Assembly (NCBI GenBank): GCA_018714005.1
Contig: DVOA01000078.1
Location: forward strand, 1 to 21,067
Reading direction: 5' to 3'
DNA: 21,067 nucleotides
DNA from: Spyradomonas excrementavium
GTDB taxonomy: Bacteria > Cyanobacteriota > Vampirovibrionia > Gastranaerophilales > Gastranaerophilaceae
Positions within the stretch are counted from its first letter, which is position 1, and the number at the start of each line of letters is the position of its first letter. The translations under genes and the position numbers were made by a program. Below, piece by piece: positions 13,963-21,060 of this stretch. The notes beneath the pieces are model-generated. The model worked only from the letters and a program-made list of their open reading frames with translations, did not search any database and had not been told where the DNA came from.

Positions 13963-13990
13963 ATTACAAAAAGGCCAAAAGGCTGCGCTG

Positions 13991-13999
13991 TGGTATAAT
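13991..13999 (+). promoter_or_regulatory. Extended -10 promoter of the Xer recombinase gene
   Basis: TGGTATAAT: perfect TATAAT (13994-13999) with the extended TG. There is no good -35 box. Six bases separate it from the ATG at 14006, predicting a leaderless message. Confidence 0.65.
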
Positions 14000-14005
14000 C
14001 GGGTT

Positions 14006-14920
14006 ATGGGAGTAAATGAATTATCAAAAAGCTATTTAAAGGATTTTTGTGTCTATCTTGAAGTTGAGAGGAATTTTTCGCAACACACAATCCGCGCATA
14101 CAATTCAGACATCCTCGCGTACCTTATCTGGCTCGGCGAAACGCCCGCAGCGAGCGTAAATCACGCAAAAGTCAAAGAATATCTTCTTTTTATCCAAAAA
14201 TTCAACTACTCTAAAACCACGCTTTCCAGAAAAATCTCCGCAATACGCACTTTTTACCGGTATTTGTACAGAGAACGGGTCGTGGAAAGCAACCCGATTA
14301 ACAGCATTCATTCGCCGAAAAAGTCAAAAAGCCTGCCGAAATTCTTATCCGGCGGGGAAATTGAACAGATTTTGAACAATATAAAAATCGACACGCCGGC
14401 AGGTTACAGAAACAGGGCGATTCTGGAGCTTTTATACGCTACGGGCATGCGCGTTTCCGAGCTGAGCAATTTAAATTTTGAGAATCTGAACCTTGAAGAA
14501 AACGAAATAACGGTTTTTGGCAAAGGCAGCAAAGAAAGAATTGTGCTGGTTTCTAACAGGGCGAAAGATTTTCTTGAAAAATATATAAAATTCGCAAGAA
14601 ACATGGTCACAGAACGCCCCGGCGAGCTAAAATCCGACGGCACAAGCCCTGTTTTTATAAACAAAACCGGTTTCAGGCTCCAGCCGCAGACTATCAGAAT
14701 GGTTTTAAAGGAAATTGTCCACAAAATCGAGCTTCCAAAGGTTGTGACACCGCACGTTTTTCGTCACAGTTTTGCAACGAAATTGCTTGAAAAAGGTGCG
14801 GATTTACGCGTTGTGCAGGAGCTTCTGGGGCATGCAAGCATCAGCAACACACAGATTTACACCCACGTATCGACAGAACGGTTGAAAATGGTGTATGATA
14901 AAACACATCCGAGGGCGTAA
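14006..14920 (+). CDS. XerC/XerD-type tyrosine recombinase
   Basis: 304 residues, the usual Xer length. The N-terminal SAM-like core-binding domain (about 5-90) has the typical YLEVERNFSQHTIRAYNSDI opening. The catalytic domain carries all expected residues: R149 in ATGMRVSEL, K173 in GKGSKER, H250 and R253 in TPHVFRHSFAT, H276 in LLGHAS and Y285 in TQIYTH. Role: resolution of chromosome dimers at dif, probably the single or paired Xer of this genome; XerC and XerD cannot be told apart here. It starts at the only plausible ATG, six bases after a perfect -10 box with no ribosome-binding site. A PfkB kinase gene follows 27 bases later, probably on the same transcript. No dif-like site or integron attC site was recognised in the window. 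Confidence 0.95.
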   Translation: MGVNELSKSYLKDFCVYLEVERNFSQHTIRAYNSDILAYLIWLGETPAASVNHAKVKEYLLFIQKFNYSKTTLSRKISAIRTFYRYLYRERVVESNPINSIHSPKKSKSLPKFLSGGEIEQILNNIKIDTPAGYRNRAILELLYATGMRVSELSNLNFENLNLEENEITVFGKGSKERIVLVSNRAKDFLEKYIKFARNMVTERPGELKSDGTSPVFINKTGFRLQPQTIRMVLKEIVHKIELPKVVTPHVFRHSFATKLLEKGADLRVVQELLGHASISNTQIYTHVSTERLKMVYDKTHPRA

Positions 14921-14947
14921 AACCCCGAATTTGAGAGAGGTATTCAT

Positions 14948-16000
14948 ATGTATGACGTAATTACTATCGGAAGCGCAACAATTGACGCTTTTATTGAATG
15001 TGACGATGCAAATATCGTTTCCGTGAACACAAAAAACTGCCAAAACGAGTTTATGGCGTACCCGTACGGCGCAAAGATGGAAATTAACGGTTTTAAAACG
15101 GCTGTGGGCGGCGGAGGGCTGAATGCGGCCTCAAATTTCGCAAATCTCGGGTTCGATACCTCGGCAATCTTCAAAATCGGCGAAGATTTTCAGGCAAAAA
15201 ATATTCTTTCAAAAATGGAGCAGGCGGGAGTAGATATTTCCAACGTAATTGTCAGCGAAGACGAATCCTCGGGTTTTTCCATTATTCTTGTAAGTTTTGA
15301 AGGCAACAGAACCGTTCTTGCGCACCGCGGCACAAACGGCACAATCAGAGAAGCAGAAATTGATTTTGAGGCAATCAAAAACGCAAAATGGCTTTACATT
15401 GCGCCTTTGAACGGCGAATCCGGTCAGGTTCTGGACGTTATTTCAAGGTTTGCGGAAGAAAACAACGTAAACACAACCATAAATCCTGGTTCCTCAAGCC
15501 TTAAGCAGGGGATGAAGTACTTCAAAAACATCTTTAAAACCGCCGAAGTCGTTGTTATGAACAAAGAAGAAGCCTCAATGGTCACAAAAATCGAAGTTCG
15601 CCCCGACACAAAGTCAGAAAAGTTCTCGGACGAAATAATCCACCCCGATATTGTCAAAATGCTTGACGAATTAAAAGGAATGGGCGCAAAAATCGTCATA
15701 ATTACGGACGGCAAAAACGGCGTATATGCTTTTGACGGCAAAAAATATTACAGATGTCCGGAATTCCCCGCAAAAGTCGTAAGCACGCTCGGAGCAGGCG
15801 ATGCACTTTCTTCTACGTTCACCGCAGCGCTGGAATACACAAACTGGAACATCGAAAAATCACTTATGCTTGCCTCTGTAAATGCGGCGTCGGTTGTTTC
15901 GCATTTTGGCGCGCAGGAAGGATTTTTGAAGTTTGAAGACATGGAAAGAAAGCTCAAAGAACACCCCTGCTTTATGGTTGATGTTCTGGAATGCAGGTAA
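14948..16000 (+). CDS. PfkB-family carbohydrate kinase
   Basis: 350 residues of the ribokinase fold, transferring phosphate from ATP to a sugar or nucleoside. The first signature is VGGGGLNAASNFANLG (53-68); the second is STLGAGDALSSTF (279-291), with catalytic base D285 and the GAGD anion hole. The usual D in DTxGAGD is S. The ATP-side motif IITDGKNGVYAF (251-262) fits. The lid region contains an insertion, YPYGAKMEINGFK (38-50). The substrate cannot be read: ribose, adenosine, fructose and 2-keto-3-deoxygluconate kinases share these motifs. The ATG has GAGAGG nine bases upstream. It lies 27 bases after the recombinase gene and may be co-transcribed, an unusual pairing that says little about function. 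It ends 16 bases from the convergent secreted-protein gene. Confidence 0.9.
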   Translation: MYDVITIGSATIDAFIECDDANIVSVNTKNCQNEFMAYPYGAKMEINGFKTAVGGGGLNAASNFANLGFDTSAIFKIGEDFQAKNILSKMEQAGVDISNVIVSEDESSGFSIILVSFEGNRTVLAHRGTNGTIREAEIDFEAIKNAKWLYIAPLNGESGQVLDVISRFAEENNVNTTINPGSSSLKQGMKYFKNIFKTAEVVVMNKEEASMVTKIEVRPDTKSEKFSDEIIHPDIVKMLDELKGMGAKIVIITDGKNGVYAFDGKKYYRCPEFPAKVVSTLGAGDALSSTFTAALEYTNWNIEKSLMLASVNAASVVSHFGAQEGFLKFEDMERKLKEHPCFMVDVLECR

Positions 16001-16016
16001 GACGCCTTAAAACGGT

Positions 16017-16922
16017 TTATTTAATAATAACAGCGTCCTCTCTAAGCTGAATCACAAACTTTGCGCCTGCTGGTATTGAAATTGAGCCGCCTTTTGTGAA
16101 AAGTGCAATAACAGGCGAGGAAACAACATTGGCGCCGTAGACAACCAGCCCCGCAGCGGTCGGAAATGGCGCAATTACAAGGTTTATGCCGCCTTTTTTT
16201 GCAAATTTACAGGAACTTTTCCACATTTTTTTGAGATATTTGCTCCCGAAAGTTGTGGAATTCCACATGTTTTGAAGATATTTGCGTTTTCCTTTTATGT
16301 TGTTCAGAAAGATTTTTTTGTCGTTTGCGACGCTGATTTTTGCGTCAATTTCGTAAATTGCGCCTTTATAGACCATTTCGTCGACCTTAATAACTATCAA
16401 ACCGCCGTTTCCGCTGATATAAGGCTGATGGGAATCAACAATTCTGCCTTTAAAAACAGTTCCTGACGGGATTGTTATGTATGTAAACGTTTCAGGCGCT
16501 GTGCTGACAAAACTTACTCTTGAACCGGGTTTTGTCTTGTCGGAAATGGCATTTTGGAGCTTTACCCTGAATTTTTTGCCTTTTTTGAGCACAGCAGTGG
16601 ATTTTACGCTATTTTGCGCAGGGGTATTCGTAGTTGTGACCTTAGCCGGAACCGTGACAGGAGACGGATTTTCAGGTTTAGCAGGCAAAGCCGCCGGTGA
16701 CTCTGCGGGCGACGGGCTAAAAGCGTCAATCGTCGTATCAAAAGGGTCAACCTCGCTCGGAAGCGCCGGAAGCAGGTCGCTTTCTATTTTTTTTGTGTTG
16801 TATTTTGCCCTGATTGCGCTGTCTATCGAATCATCGACAAAATCATCACAAAAAACAGCCCCCGGGAAAAAAACCGCGGCAGCAAATGACAGCAATAAAA
16901 TTTTCTTTAATTTTAATTCCAT
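16017..16922 (-). CDS. Secreted protein with Pro-rich linker, function unknown
   Basis: 301 residues. A signal peptide is plain: MELKLKKILLLSFAAAVFFP, likely cleaved near FCDD. Then comes a Pro/Ser/Thr/Ala-rich linker (roughly 50-115) and a beta-rich domain (about 118-301) with repeated strand-turn units such as KKGKKFRVKLQNAISDKT, IPSGTVFKGRIVD and a closing ISIPAGAKFVIQLREDAVI. The 'IP.G..f' blocks recall periplasmic TrbI-like and related envelope domains, but I do not assign a family. The start is the ATG at 16922, with TAGG six bases upstream; it lies eight bases past the amidase stop, so the two form an operon. Longer in-frame readings begin inside the amidase gene and spoil the signal peptide. 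The context suggests a periplasmic or outer-envelope partner of the amidase. Confidence 0.82.
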   Translation of the reverse strand: MELKLKKILLLSFAAAVFFPGAVFCDDFVDDSIDSAIRAKYNTKKIESDLLPALPSEVDPFDTTIDAFSPSPAESPAALPAKPENPSPVTVPAKVTTTNTPAQNSVKSTAVLKKGKKFRVKLQNAISDKTKPGSRVSFVSTAPETFTYITIPSGTVFKGRIVDSHQPYISGNGGLIVIKVDEMVYKGAIYEIDAKISVANDKKIFLNNIKGKRKYLQNMWNSTTFGSKYLKKMWKSSCKFAKKGGINLVIAPFPTAAGLVVYGANVVSSPVIALFTKGGSISIPAGAKFVIQLREDAVIIK

Positions 16923-16929
16923 AATGTGC

Positions 16930-18402
16930 CTAATCAACAGGTTTTGCAGTCGAATCAATCAAATATTTCTCCAGCCCCGATTTAATTGAAACTGCGGCTT
17001 TCTGCCTGAAGTTTTCATCCAGCATTAGCATATATTCGGTCGGGTGAATCATATACGCAACCTCCAGAAGCACGCATAACGGCATTGTCGGGCGCGTGAG
17101 CACAAAGCTGGAGCGGTTAAAACCGTCATTTGTCGTGCCCAAATCCGCAATCAGCGCTTCCTGCAAGGTTTTTGCGAGCAGTTTTGCTTCGTTGTTGTAA
17201 TAAAATACCGAAGTTCCGTGTTTTTTGTAAGGGTCAGCACCGTCAGGGAGCGCGTTTGCATGCAAACTTATAAGAACCAGCGCATCAGCGTCTTTTGCCA
17301 TTTTCGGGCGTTCATAAAGCGGGGTATTTGTGTCATCAGTGCGTGTCATAACGACCTGTGCACCTGATTTTTCAAGCTCCTGCTTCAATCTGCGGGCAAC
17401 ATCAAGGTTAATTTCCTTTTCTTTAACGCCTGTAGGCCCGACAGCGCCGGAATCACACCCGCCATGCCCGGGGTCAATCCCTATCACAATCCCTTTCAGC
17501 GGAGATTTTTCGTCAATTTTGGGTTCTTTTCTGATTTTCAAAACGAGATTTTTTCCATCGTAATAACAATCATAGCCCCATAATTTCTGGTTAAGTTCAA
17601 TAAAATATTTAGAAATTTCTCCGGTTTGCGCAGTTGCAATCGCGAGATTTTTTATTGCGGTCATGGGTTTGAAGATTTTGCTGTCAGCAGCATTGTTTTT
17701 GACGCCGAAAATCTCCAGTTCAAGCCCGCCCTCCACTTCTTTCACGGAAAACGGAGCTTTTATGTCAAGTGAGGACTTTATGTACTCGTAATTTTTATCC
17801 TCGCTCAAAACAACGTCGCAAACCGTGGCGTGAAGCTTTTCATTTATTAAAGAATGGTTGATAACCTTTGATTCCGCGACCCATGCGGTTTTATCAGGGC
17901 TCAGGACAACTCTGTACCAGCTTCCTTTTTTACCGTTAATCATCAAAACCGTATCTTTGTCCAAATGCGTTATTCTGGCGCCATTTTCGTCCGGACGGGC
18001 TCTTAGCGGAGTGTGGTCGCACAAAACGAGCGCATAAATATACTCATTTTCCCCGAATTCTTCAAGCGGGGGCTCCTGTTTTACGGTTTGGGATTTCGGG
18101 GGCTTTGTTATTGAATATTTTACCGAAGTTTTTTCACTTCCGGTAGTTGATTCAAGCACAAAATCATTTTCGCCGTCATGCAGGGTCACAACCTCAACAA
18201 ACGAGCCGTTTTCCCAGACTTTTACGGGCTTGCTGTTGATTGTGAGCGTTGAACCTGCCGTAGTGCTTCCCACAAAAAACGTCGAGGAAGCATTCACGCT
18301 TACCGTCGGGTTTTTAGGGTAAACGACCTCGAGTGCTTCGCACTGAACTCCCGTTATTACCATTGCTGCGGCCGAAAAAATTAGTTTGCTTAAGTTCTTC
18401 AT
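16930..18402 (-). CDS. N-acetylmuramoyl-L-alanine amidase with SH3 domain
   Basis: 490 residues, exported: MKNLSKLIFSAAAMVITGVQ is a signal peptide. It is followed by an Ig-like strand-rich part (about 25-100), a bacterial SH3 domain (about 121-185; HTPLRARPDENGARI...GSWYRVVL...AWVAESKVI), an AMIN-like beta region (about 215-290) and a C-terminal Amidase_3 domain (from about 303). Zinc ligands and catalysis: H313 in DPGHGG, E328 in GVKEKEINL, H381 in SLHAN and E447 in LLEVAYM. It cuts the amide between MurNAc and the stem peptide, needed for daughter-cell separation. TTG at 18438 would add 12 residues before the signal peptide; I prefer the ATG at 18402 although its ribosome-binding site is weak. 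VQC does not make a convincing lipobox. A perfect TATAAT on this strand lies at 18455-18460. It leads a two-gene operon. Confidence 0.94.
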   Translation of the reverse strand: MKNLSKLIFSAAAMVITGVQCEALEVVYPKNPTVSVNASSTFFVGSTTAGSTLTINSKPVKVWENGSFVEVVTLHDGENDFVLESTTGSEKTSVKYSITKPPKSQTVKQEPPLEEFGENEYIYALVLCDHTPLRARPDENGARITHLDKDTVLMINGKKGSWYRVVLSPDKTAWVAESKVINHSLINEKLHATVCDVVLSEDKNYEYIKSSLDIKAPFSVKEVEGGLELEIFGVKNNAADSKIFKPMTAIKNLAIATAQTGEISKYFIELNQKLWGYDCYYDGKNLVLKIRKEPKIDEKSPLKGIVIGIDPGHGGCDSGAVGPTGVKEKEINLDVARRLKQELEKSGAQVVMTRTDDTNTPLYERPKMAKDADALVLISLHANALPDGADPYKKHGTSVFYYNNEAKLLAKTLQEALIADLGTTNDGFNRSSFVLTRPTMPLCVLLEVAYMIHPTEYMLMLDENFRQKAAVSIKSGLEKYLIDSTAKPVD

Positions 18403-18463
18403 TGTAAAAATTATCTCAAATTTCACATTTTTTTGCAAATTTTATGTAATATAAATTATAAGA

Positions 18464-18493
18464 TTGACAAAAAAATTTTATCAGGGATTTTAT
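18464..18493 (+). promoter_or_regulatory. Candidate promoter of the VSFG-tag protein
   Basis: Perfect TTGACA (18464-18469), 18 bases, TTTTAT (18488-18493); TATAAC at 18491-18496 is a better hexamer but too far. The amidase gene's minus-strand TATAAT (18455-18460) lies just upstream, so the divergent promoters crowd one another. Confidence 0.42.
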
Positions 18494-18520
18494 AACATCA
18501 GATAGACAAAAGGGGAAACT

Positions 18521-19099
18521 ATGCTGACAAAAATTTCATACACACCGGCATACTACAAAGCAAACAAGAATTTTCAGGCCGAAAAAAGCATAAGCACTAA
18601 CAAAACCGCTCAGGTAAGTTTCGGAATGCTGCCGGCAAAAGCCATCTCGAAAAATAACGTAGAACTTCTGGAAAAAATCGCCCAAAAACTTAAACAGGGC
18701 CCTGACGGAGTCTATACAAAAACAATAAACAACAAAACTATTACACTAAACCGTTTTCCGAAAAGCTCCGGAGAAATTAGGATAAAAGAAAAAAACGGTT
18801 CCGAGTTAAAAATTAATAATATTTTTTATGGAGAAGCCCTGAATCTGGAATATCTGGAAAAAACTAAAAAACCTTCAATAACTTCCATGCGCCTCGCTTA
18901 CGGCAAAGACGGAAAGGGCTACGAGTTTGAACCCGGTGAAATATTGAGGTACAAAAGCCAATACCCGCAAAAAGGAATGACGCTCAATGTTGAACGCACC
19001 TATTGCGACCGCTCTGTTGTGAACACATATTTCAACGAAGAAAGATTAAATAAACTTAACGGTATATTAAAAAGAATTCTTCCCGATGCGCTCCTTTAG
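18521..19099 (+). CDS. Hypothetical protein with N-terminal VSFG tag
   Basis: 192 residues, no signal peptide by ordinary rules and no membrane segment. The N-terminal 35 residues are polar and probably disordered and end in AQVSFG (30-35). A short Asn/Lys/Thr-rich lead-in ending in (V/I)SFG is something I associate with many otherwise unrelated hypothetical proteins of Gastranaerophilales; that is recollection, not a search result. The remaining domain is beta-rich (YTKTINNKTITLNRFPKSSGEIRIKE) with a C-terminal half containing SMRLAYGKDGKGYEFEPGEILRYKS. No catalytic motif is visible. The ATG has AGGGGA six bases upstream. It diverges from the amidase operon, and its stop overlaps the stop of the convergent DJ-1-like gene by four bases. 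Confidence 0.72.
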   Translation: MLTKISYTPAYYKANKNFQAEKSISTNKTAQVSFGMLPAKAISKNNVELLEKIAQKLKQGPDGVYTKTINNKTITLNRFPKSSGEIRIKEKNGSELKINNIFYGEALNLEYLEKTKKPSITSMRLAYGKDGKGYEFEPGEILRYKSQYPQKGMTLNVERTYCDRSVVNTYFNEERLNKLNGILKRILPDALL

Positions 19100-19764
19100 C
19101 CAATCTGGTTCAAATATTCTATAACTTTTTCGGCTACGGCAATTGCAGAGGCCGGATTTTGTCCGGTAATCAGGTTATCATCAACAATAACATGCTCTGC
19201 CCAGGGTTTGAGCTGGGTAAATTCAGCTCCCAGCTGTTCAAGGCGTGATTGCAGCAAAAACGGAACGAGTTCGGTTCTTTTTACAATGTTTTCTTCCTCA
19301 TTTGTAAAAGAAGTTACCCTTTTGTTTTTAACAATCGGCTCACCATCGGTTCTTTTTGCGCCAAGAAGCCCCGCAGGCCCGTGACAAACCGCGCTGGTTG
19401 CTTTTCCGGTATTGTAAAAATGGCCTGTGACTTCGGCAACAAGTTCGTTTTCCGCAATATCAAACATCGGCCCATGCCCGCCAGGGAAAAAGATTGCGTC
19501 AAAATTTTTGTAATCAACTTCCTCAAGTTTTTTTGTATTTTCAAGGAATTTTGCAGCTTCATCCCATTCCATCGGGTTTGAGCAGGAAAGGCTGCCCTCA
19601 TCAATCGGTGCTTTGCCGCCTTTTATGCTGGCTACGGTAATTTCATAGCCCGTATCTCTAAAAATCAAAAAAGGAACGGCAAATTCTTCAAGCCACACGC
19701 CCGTTTGCGTTCCATCAGCGAGTTTGTCAGCATTCGTAACAACAATAAGCACCTTTTTAGTCAT
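19096..19764 (-). CDS. DJ-1/PfpI superfamily protein, Hsp31-like
   Basis: 222 residues, one class I glutamine-amidotransferase-like domain. Marks: GVWLEEFAVPF with the acidic residue E26 or E27, IFFPGGHGPMFD (91-102), and the nucleophile elbow ATSAVCHGPAGLLG with C127 followed by H128. The long insertion after the first strand (about 15-30 and 50-75) and the AVCHGPAG wording place it with Hsp31/HchA-like proteins, reported as glutathione-independent glyoxalase III and protein-repair or holdase enzymes against methylglyoxal. The ATG has AGGA six bases upstream. Upstream on the same strand are a possible near promoter (TTTTCA-17-TACAAT, 19789-19817) and, further out, a second promoter followed by a terminator, so expression may be attenuated. 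Confidence 0.9.
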   Translation of the reverse strand: MTKKVLIVVTNADKLADGTQTGVWLEEFAVPFLIFRDTGYEITVASIKGGKAPIDEGSLSCSNPMEWDEAAKFLENTKKLEEVDYKNFDAIFFPGGHGPMFDIAENELVAEVTGHFYNTGKATSAVCHGPAGLLGAKRTDGEPIVKNKRVTSFTNEEENIVKRTELVPFLLQSRLEQLGAEFTQLKPWAEHVIVDDNLITGQNPASAIAVAEKVIEYLNQIG

Positions 19765-19838
19765 ATTTTTTCCTTTTTTAGTTCTGTAATTGTACTTATT
19801 CTCGCCAAATTTGAAAAATCACGCATTCCCCGACTGTA

Positions 19839-19870
19839 TAAAAAAATAATGCGACTTTAAAAAGCCGCAT
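19839..19870 (-). terminator. Terminator upstream of the DJ-1-like gene
   Basis: On the minus strand ATGCGGCTTT (19861-19870), two bases, AAAGTCGCAT (19849-19858): a 10-position stem with one mismatch, followed by TATTTTTTTAT. No gene ends here on that strand. It lies about 75 bases before the DJ-1-like ATG, so it is either the end of a short RNA or an attenuator. Confidence 0.65.
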
Positions 19871-19901
19871 AAGTCAAGAAAGGAATGGTTAGACTATTAA
19901 T
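19839..19901 (-). ncRNA. Candidate small RNA or attenuated leader
   Basis: A minus-strand promoter-like pair, TTGCAC (19931-19936), 17 bases, CATAAT (19908-19913), predicts a start near 19901. The terminator at 19839-19870 then gives an RNA of about 63 bases. Its unpaired 5' half contains CCUUUCUUG, complementary to a purine-rich ribosome-binding site. No open frame of note. Prediction only; the -35 box is poor. Confidence 0.3.
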
Positions 19902-19941
19902 AATTAAATTATGCAGATTTTTTCCATGCGGTGCAAATTGC

Positions 19942-19970
19942 TAAACAAAACTTAATAAATATGCTAAAAT
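19942..19970 (+). promoter_or_regulatory. Candidate promoter of tyrA
   Basis: TGCTAAAAT: TAAAAT (19965-19970) with the extended TG, 17 bases after TAAACA (19942-19947, four of six). It would give a leader of about 15 bases containing the AAGGAG ribosome-binding site. Confidence 0.5.
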
Positions 19971-19991
19971 ATTGTTAATAAAGGAGAAAGT

Positions 19992-20795
19992 ATGAAAATC
20001 GGAATTTACGGACTGGGGCTAATCGGGGGCTCACTTTTAAAAGCGCTGCACGGCTATGAAAAAATCGCGGTAACAGGAAACGACAGCACAATCGAAGCTG
20101 CAAAACCTTATGCTGTCGAGGTCACAAAAGACCCGAACAGGCTTAAAGAATGCGCTCTTGTGTTCGTTTGCACTCCGATGAACAAAACGCTTGAAATTCT
20201 TGACAGGCTTGAAAATATTGTTTCTGCGGACACGATTGTTGCAGATGTTGCAAGCCTGAAAGGTTTTGTTATGGAGAAAAAAAGGCCGTACAAGTTTATT
20301 GGAACCCATCCCATGGCAGGAACGGAGCATACGGGCTTTGAACATTCGTTTAAGGAGCTGTTTGAGGGGGCAAAATGGGTTATTACGCCCTCAGAGGAAA
20401 CAACGCCGGAGGATTTGAACAAAATCGAGACCATAATTAAATCCGTATGGGCTCATCCGGTAATAATGGACGCAAAAACGCATGACAGGGCAGCAGCGTT
20501 GATTAGCCACATGCCAATGCTGGTTTCGCAGGCCCTAATGCTCTCAGTTCAGGAAAATAATGACGCAAAACTCCTCGCAGCGAGCGGTTTTCGGGATATG
20601 ACGCGGCTTGCGATGTCAAACACTGAAATGGCTGCGGATATGGTTTGTTTGAACAGGGAAAATATTGAAGAATCGCTCGGACTGCTTTCGGCCTCGATTA
20701 TGCAGCTTCTGGGGAGTGATTACAAGGAAAAAATTGAAGAAATTGCGCAAAAAAGGCGCGCAATGTATGACGAGAGCGGGAAGAATATTTTGTAA
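19992..20795 (+). CDS. tyrA: Prephenate dehydrogenase (TyrA)
   Basis: 267 residues, the length of monofunctional TyrA with no chorismate mutase or ACT domain. It converts prephenate to 4-hydroxyphenylpyruvate (or arogenate to tyrosine; the sequence does not settle which). The NAD(P)-binding loop is GLGLIGGS (7-14). VFVCTPMNKT and VADVASLKG end the Rossmann part. The active-site segment is FIGTHPMAGTEHTGFEHS, and the helical dimer domain has HDRAAALISHMPMLVSQAL and ASGFRDMTRLAMSN. The absence of a C-terminal ACT domain suggests no tyrosine feedback through that domain. The ATG has AAGGAG six bases upstream. It stands alone on its strand; what follows within the window is repeat sequence. Confidence 0.94.
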   Translation: MKIGIYGLGLIGGSLLKALHGYEKIAVTGNDSTIEAAKPYAVEVTKDPNRLKECALVFVCTPMNKTLEILDRLENIVSADTIVADVASLKGFVMEKKRPYKFIGTHPMAGTEHTGFEHSFKELFEGAKWVITPSEETTPEDLNKIETIIKSVWAHPVIMDAKTHDRAAALISHMPMLVSQALMLSVQENNDAKLLAASGFRDMTRLAMSNTEMAADMVCLNRENIEESLGLLSASIMQLLGSDYKEKIEEIAQKRRAMYDESGKNIL

Positions 20796-20832
20796 CCGGC
20801 AAATTTTGAGGTTTTAAGATGGTTTGGGGTCG

Positions 20833-20937
20833 CTCCCTTTCCGCATTCGTATGAAATACTGACGTATTTCTACGACTGCTCCCTCCCCGGGTTGGGGAAA
20901 GAGGTAAATTCAAGGATTGCTTAATTGGAGGGAGGGA
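20833..20937. repeat. Mosaic palindromic intergenic repeat
   Basis: A central hairpin, TCGTA(T)GAAATAC (20847-20859), loop TGAC, GTATTTCTACGA (20864-20875), with a single bulge, is flanked by GC-rich blocks. GCTCCCTTTCC and GCTCCCTCCCC are near-direct repeats, CTTTCC pairs with GGAAAG, CCCC with GGGG, and CCTCCC with GGAGGG. No protein gene fits. It looks like a dispersed intergenic element. Confidence 0.6.
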
Positions 20938-20947
20938 AAAAGCGCGC

Positions 20948-21060
20948 CGTCATGCTGAACTTGTTTCAGCATCGCCAGATTGAAGTAAATAAACCCAAAT
21001 CTCGCCGCTGGAAGCGTGATTTTCACGCCCTTGCGACCCTGAATCAAGTTCAGGGTGACG
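20948..21060. repeat. MITE- or BIME-like element with terminal inverted repeats
   Basis: Two 26-base ends (20948-20973 and 21035-21060), both starting CGTCA outward and sharing CTGAACTTG, are inverted relative to each other with five differences. Each end is itself a palindrome: TGCTGAA..TTCAGCA and CCCTGAATCAAGTTCAGGG. Between them is a small perfect hairpin, GCGTGA-TTT-TCACGC (21014-21028). There is no transposase. I recognise this kind of CGTCATGCTGAACTTG sequence from intergenic repeats in many unrelated bacteria. Confidence 0.75.

Noticed and set aside
13964..14005. A conventional ribosome-binding site for the recombinase in the CGGGTT before its ATG
   Set aside because: GGG sits only two bases from the ATG, too close, and the six bases are fully accounted for as the spacer between the -10 box and the transcription start.
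16923..16958. A longer start (TTG at 16958) for the secreted protein
   Set aside because: It lies inside the amidase gene and would put 12 residues before an intact signal peptide; the ATG at 16922 has its own ribosome-binding site.
19885..19944. A 19-codon frame (MVRLLIIKLCRFFPCGANC) before tyrA, considered as a tyrosine/phenylalanine leader peptide
   Set aside because: It has no tyrosine codons and only two phenylalanine codons, AGGA directly abuts the ATG, and no plus-strand terminator or antiterminator follows it.
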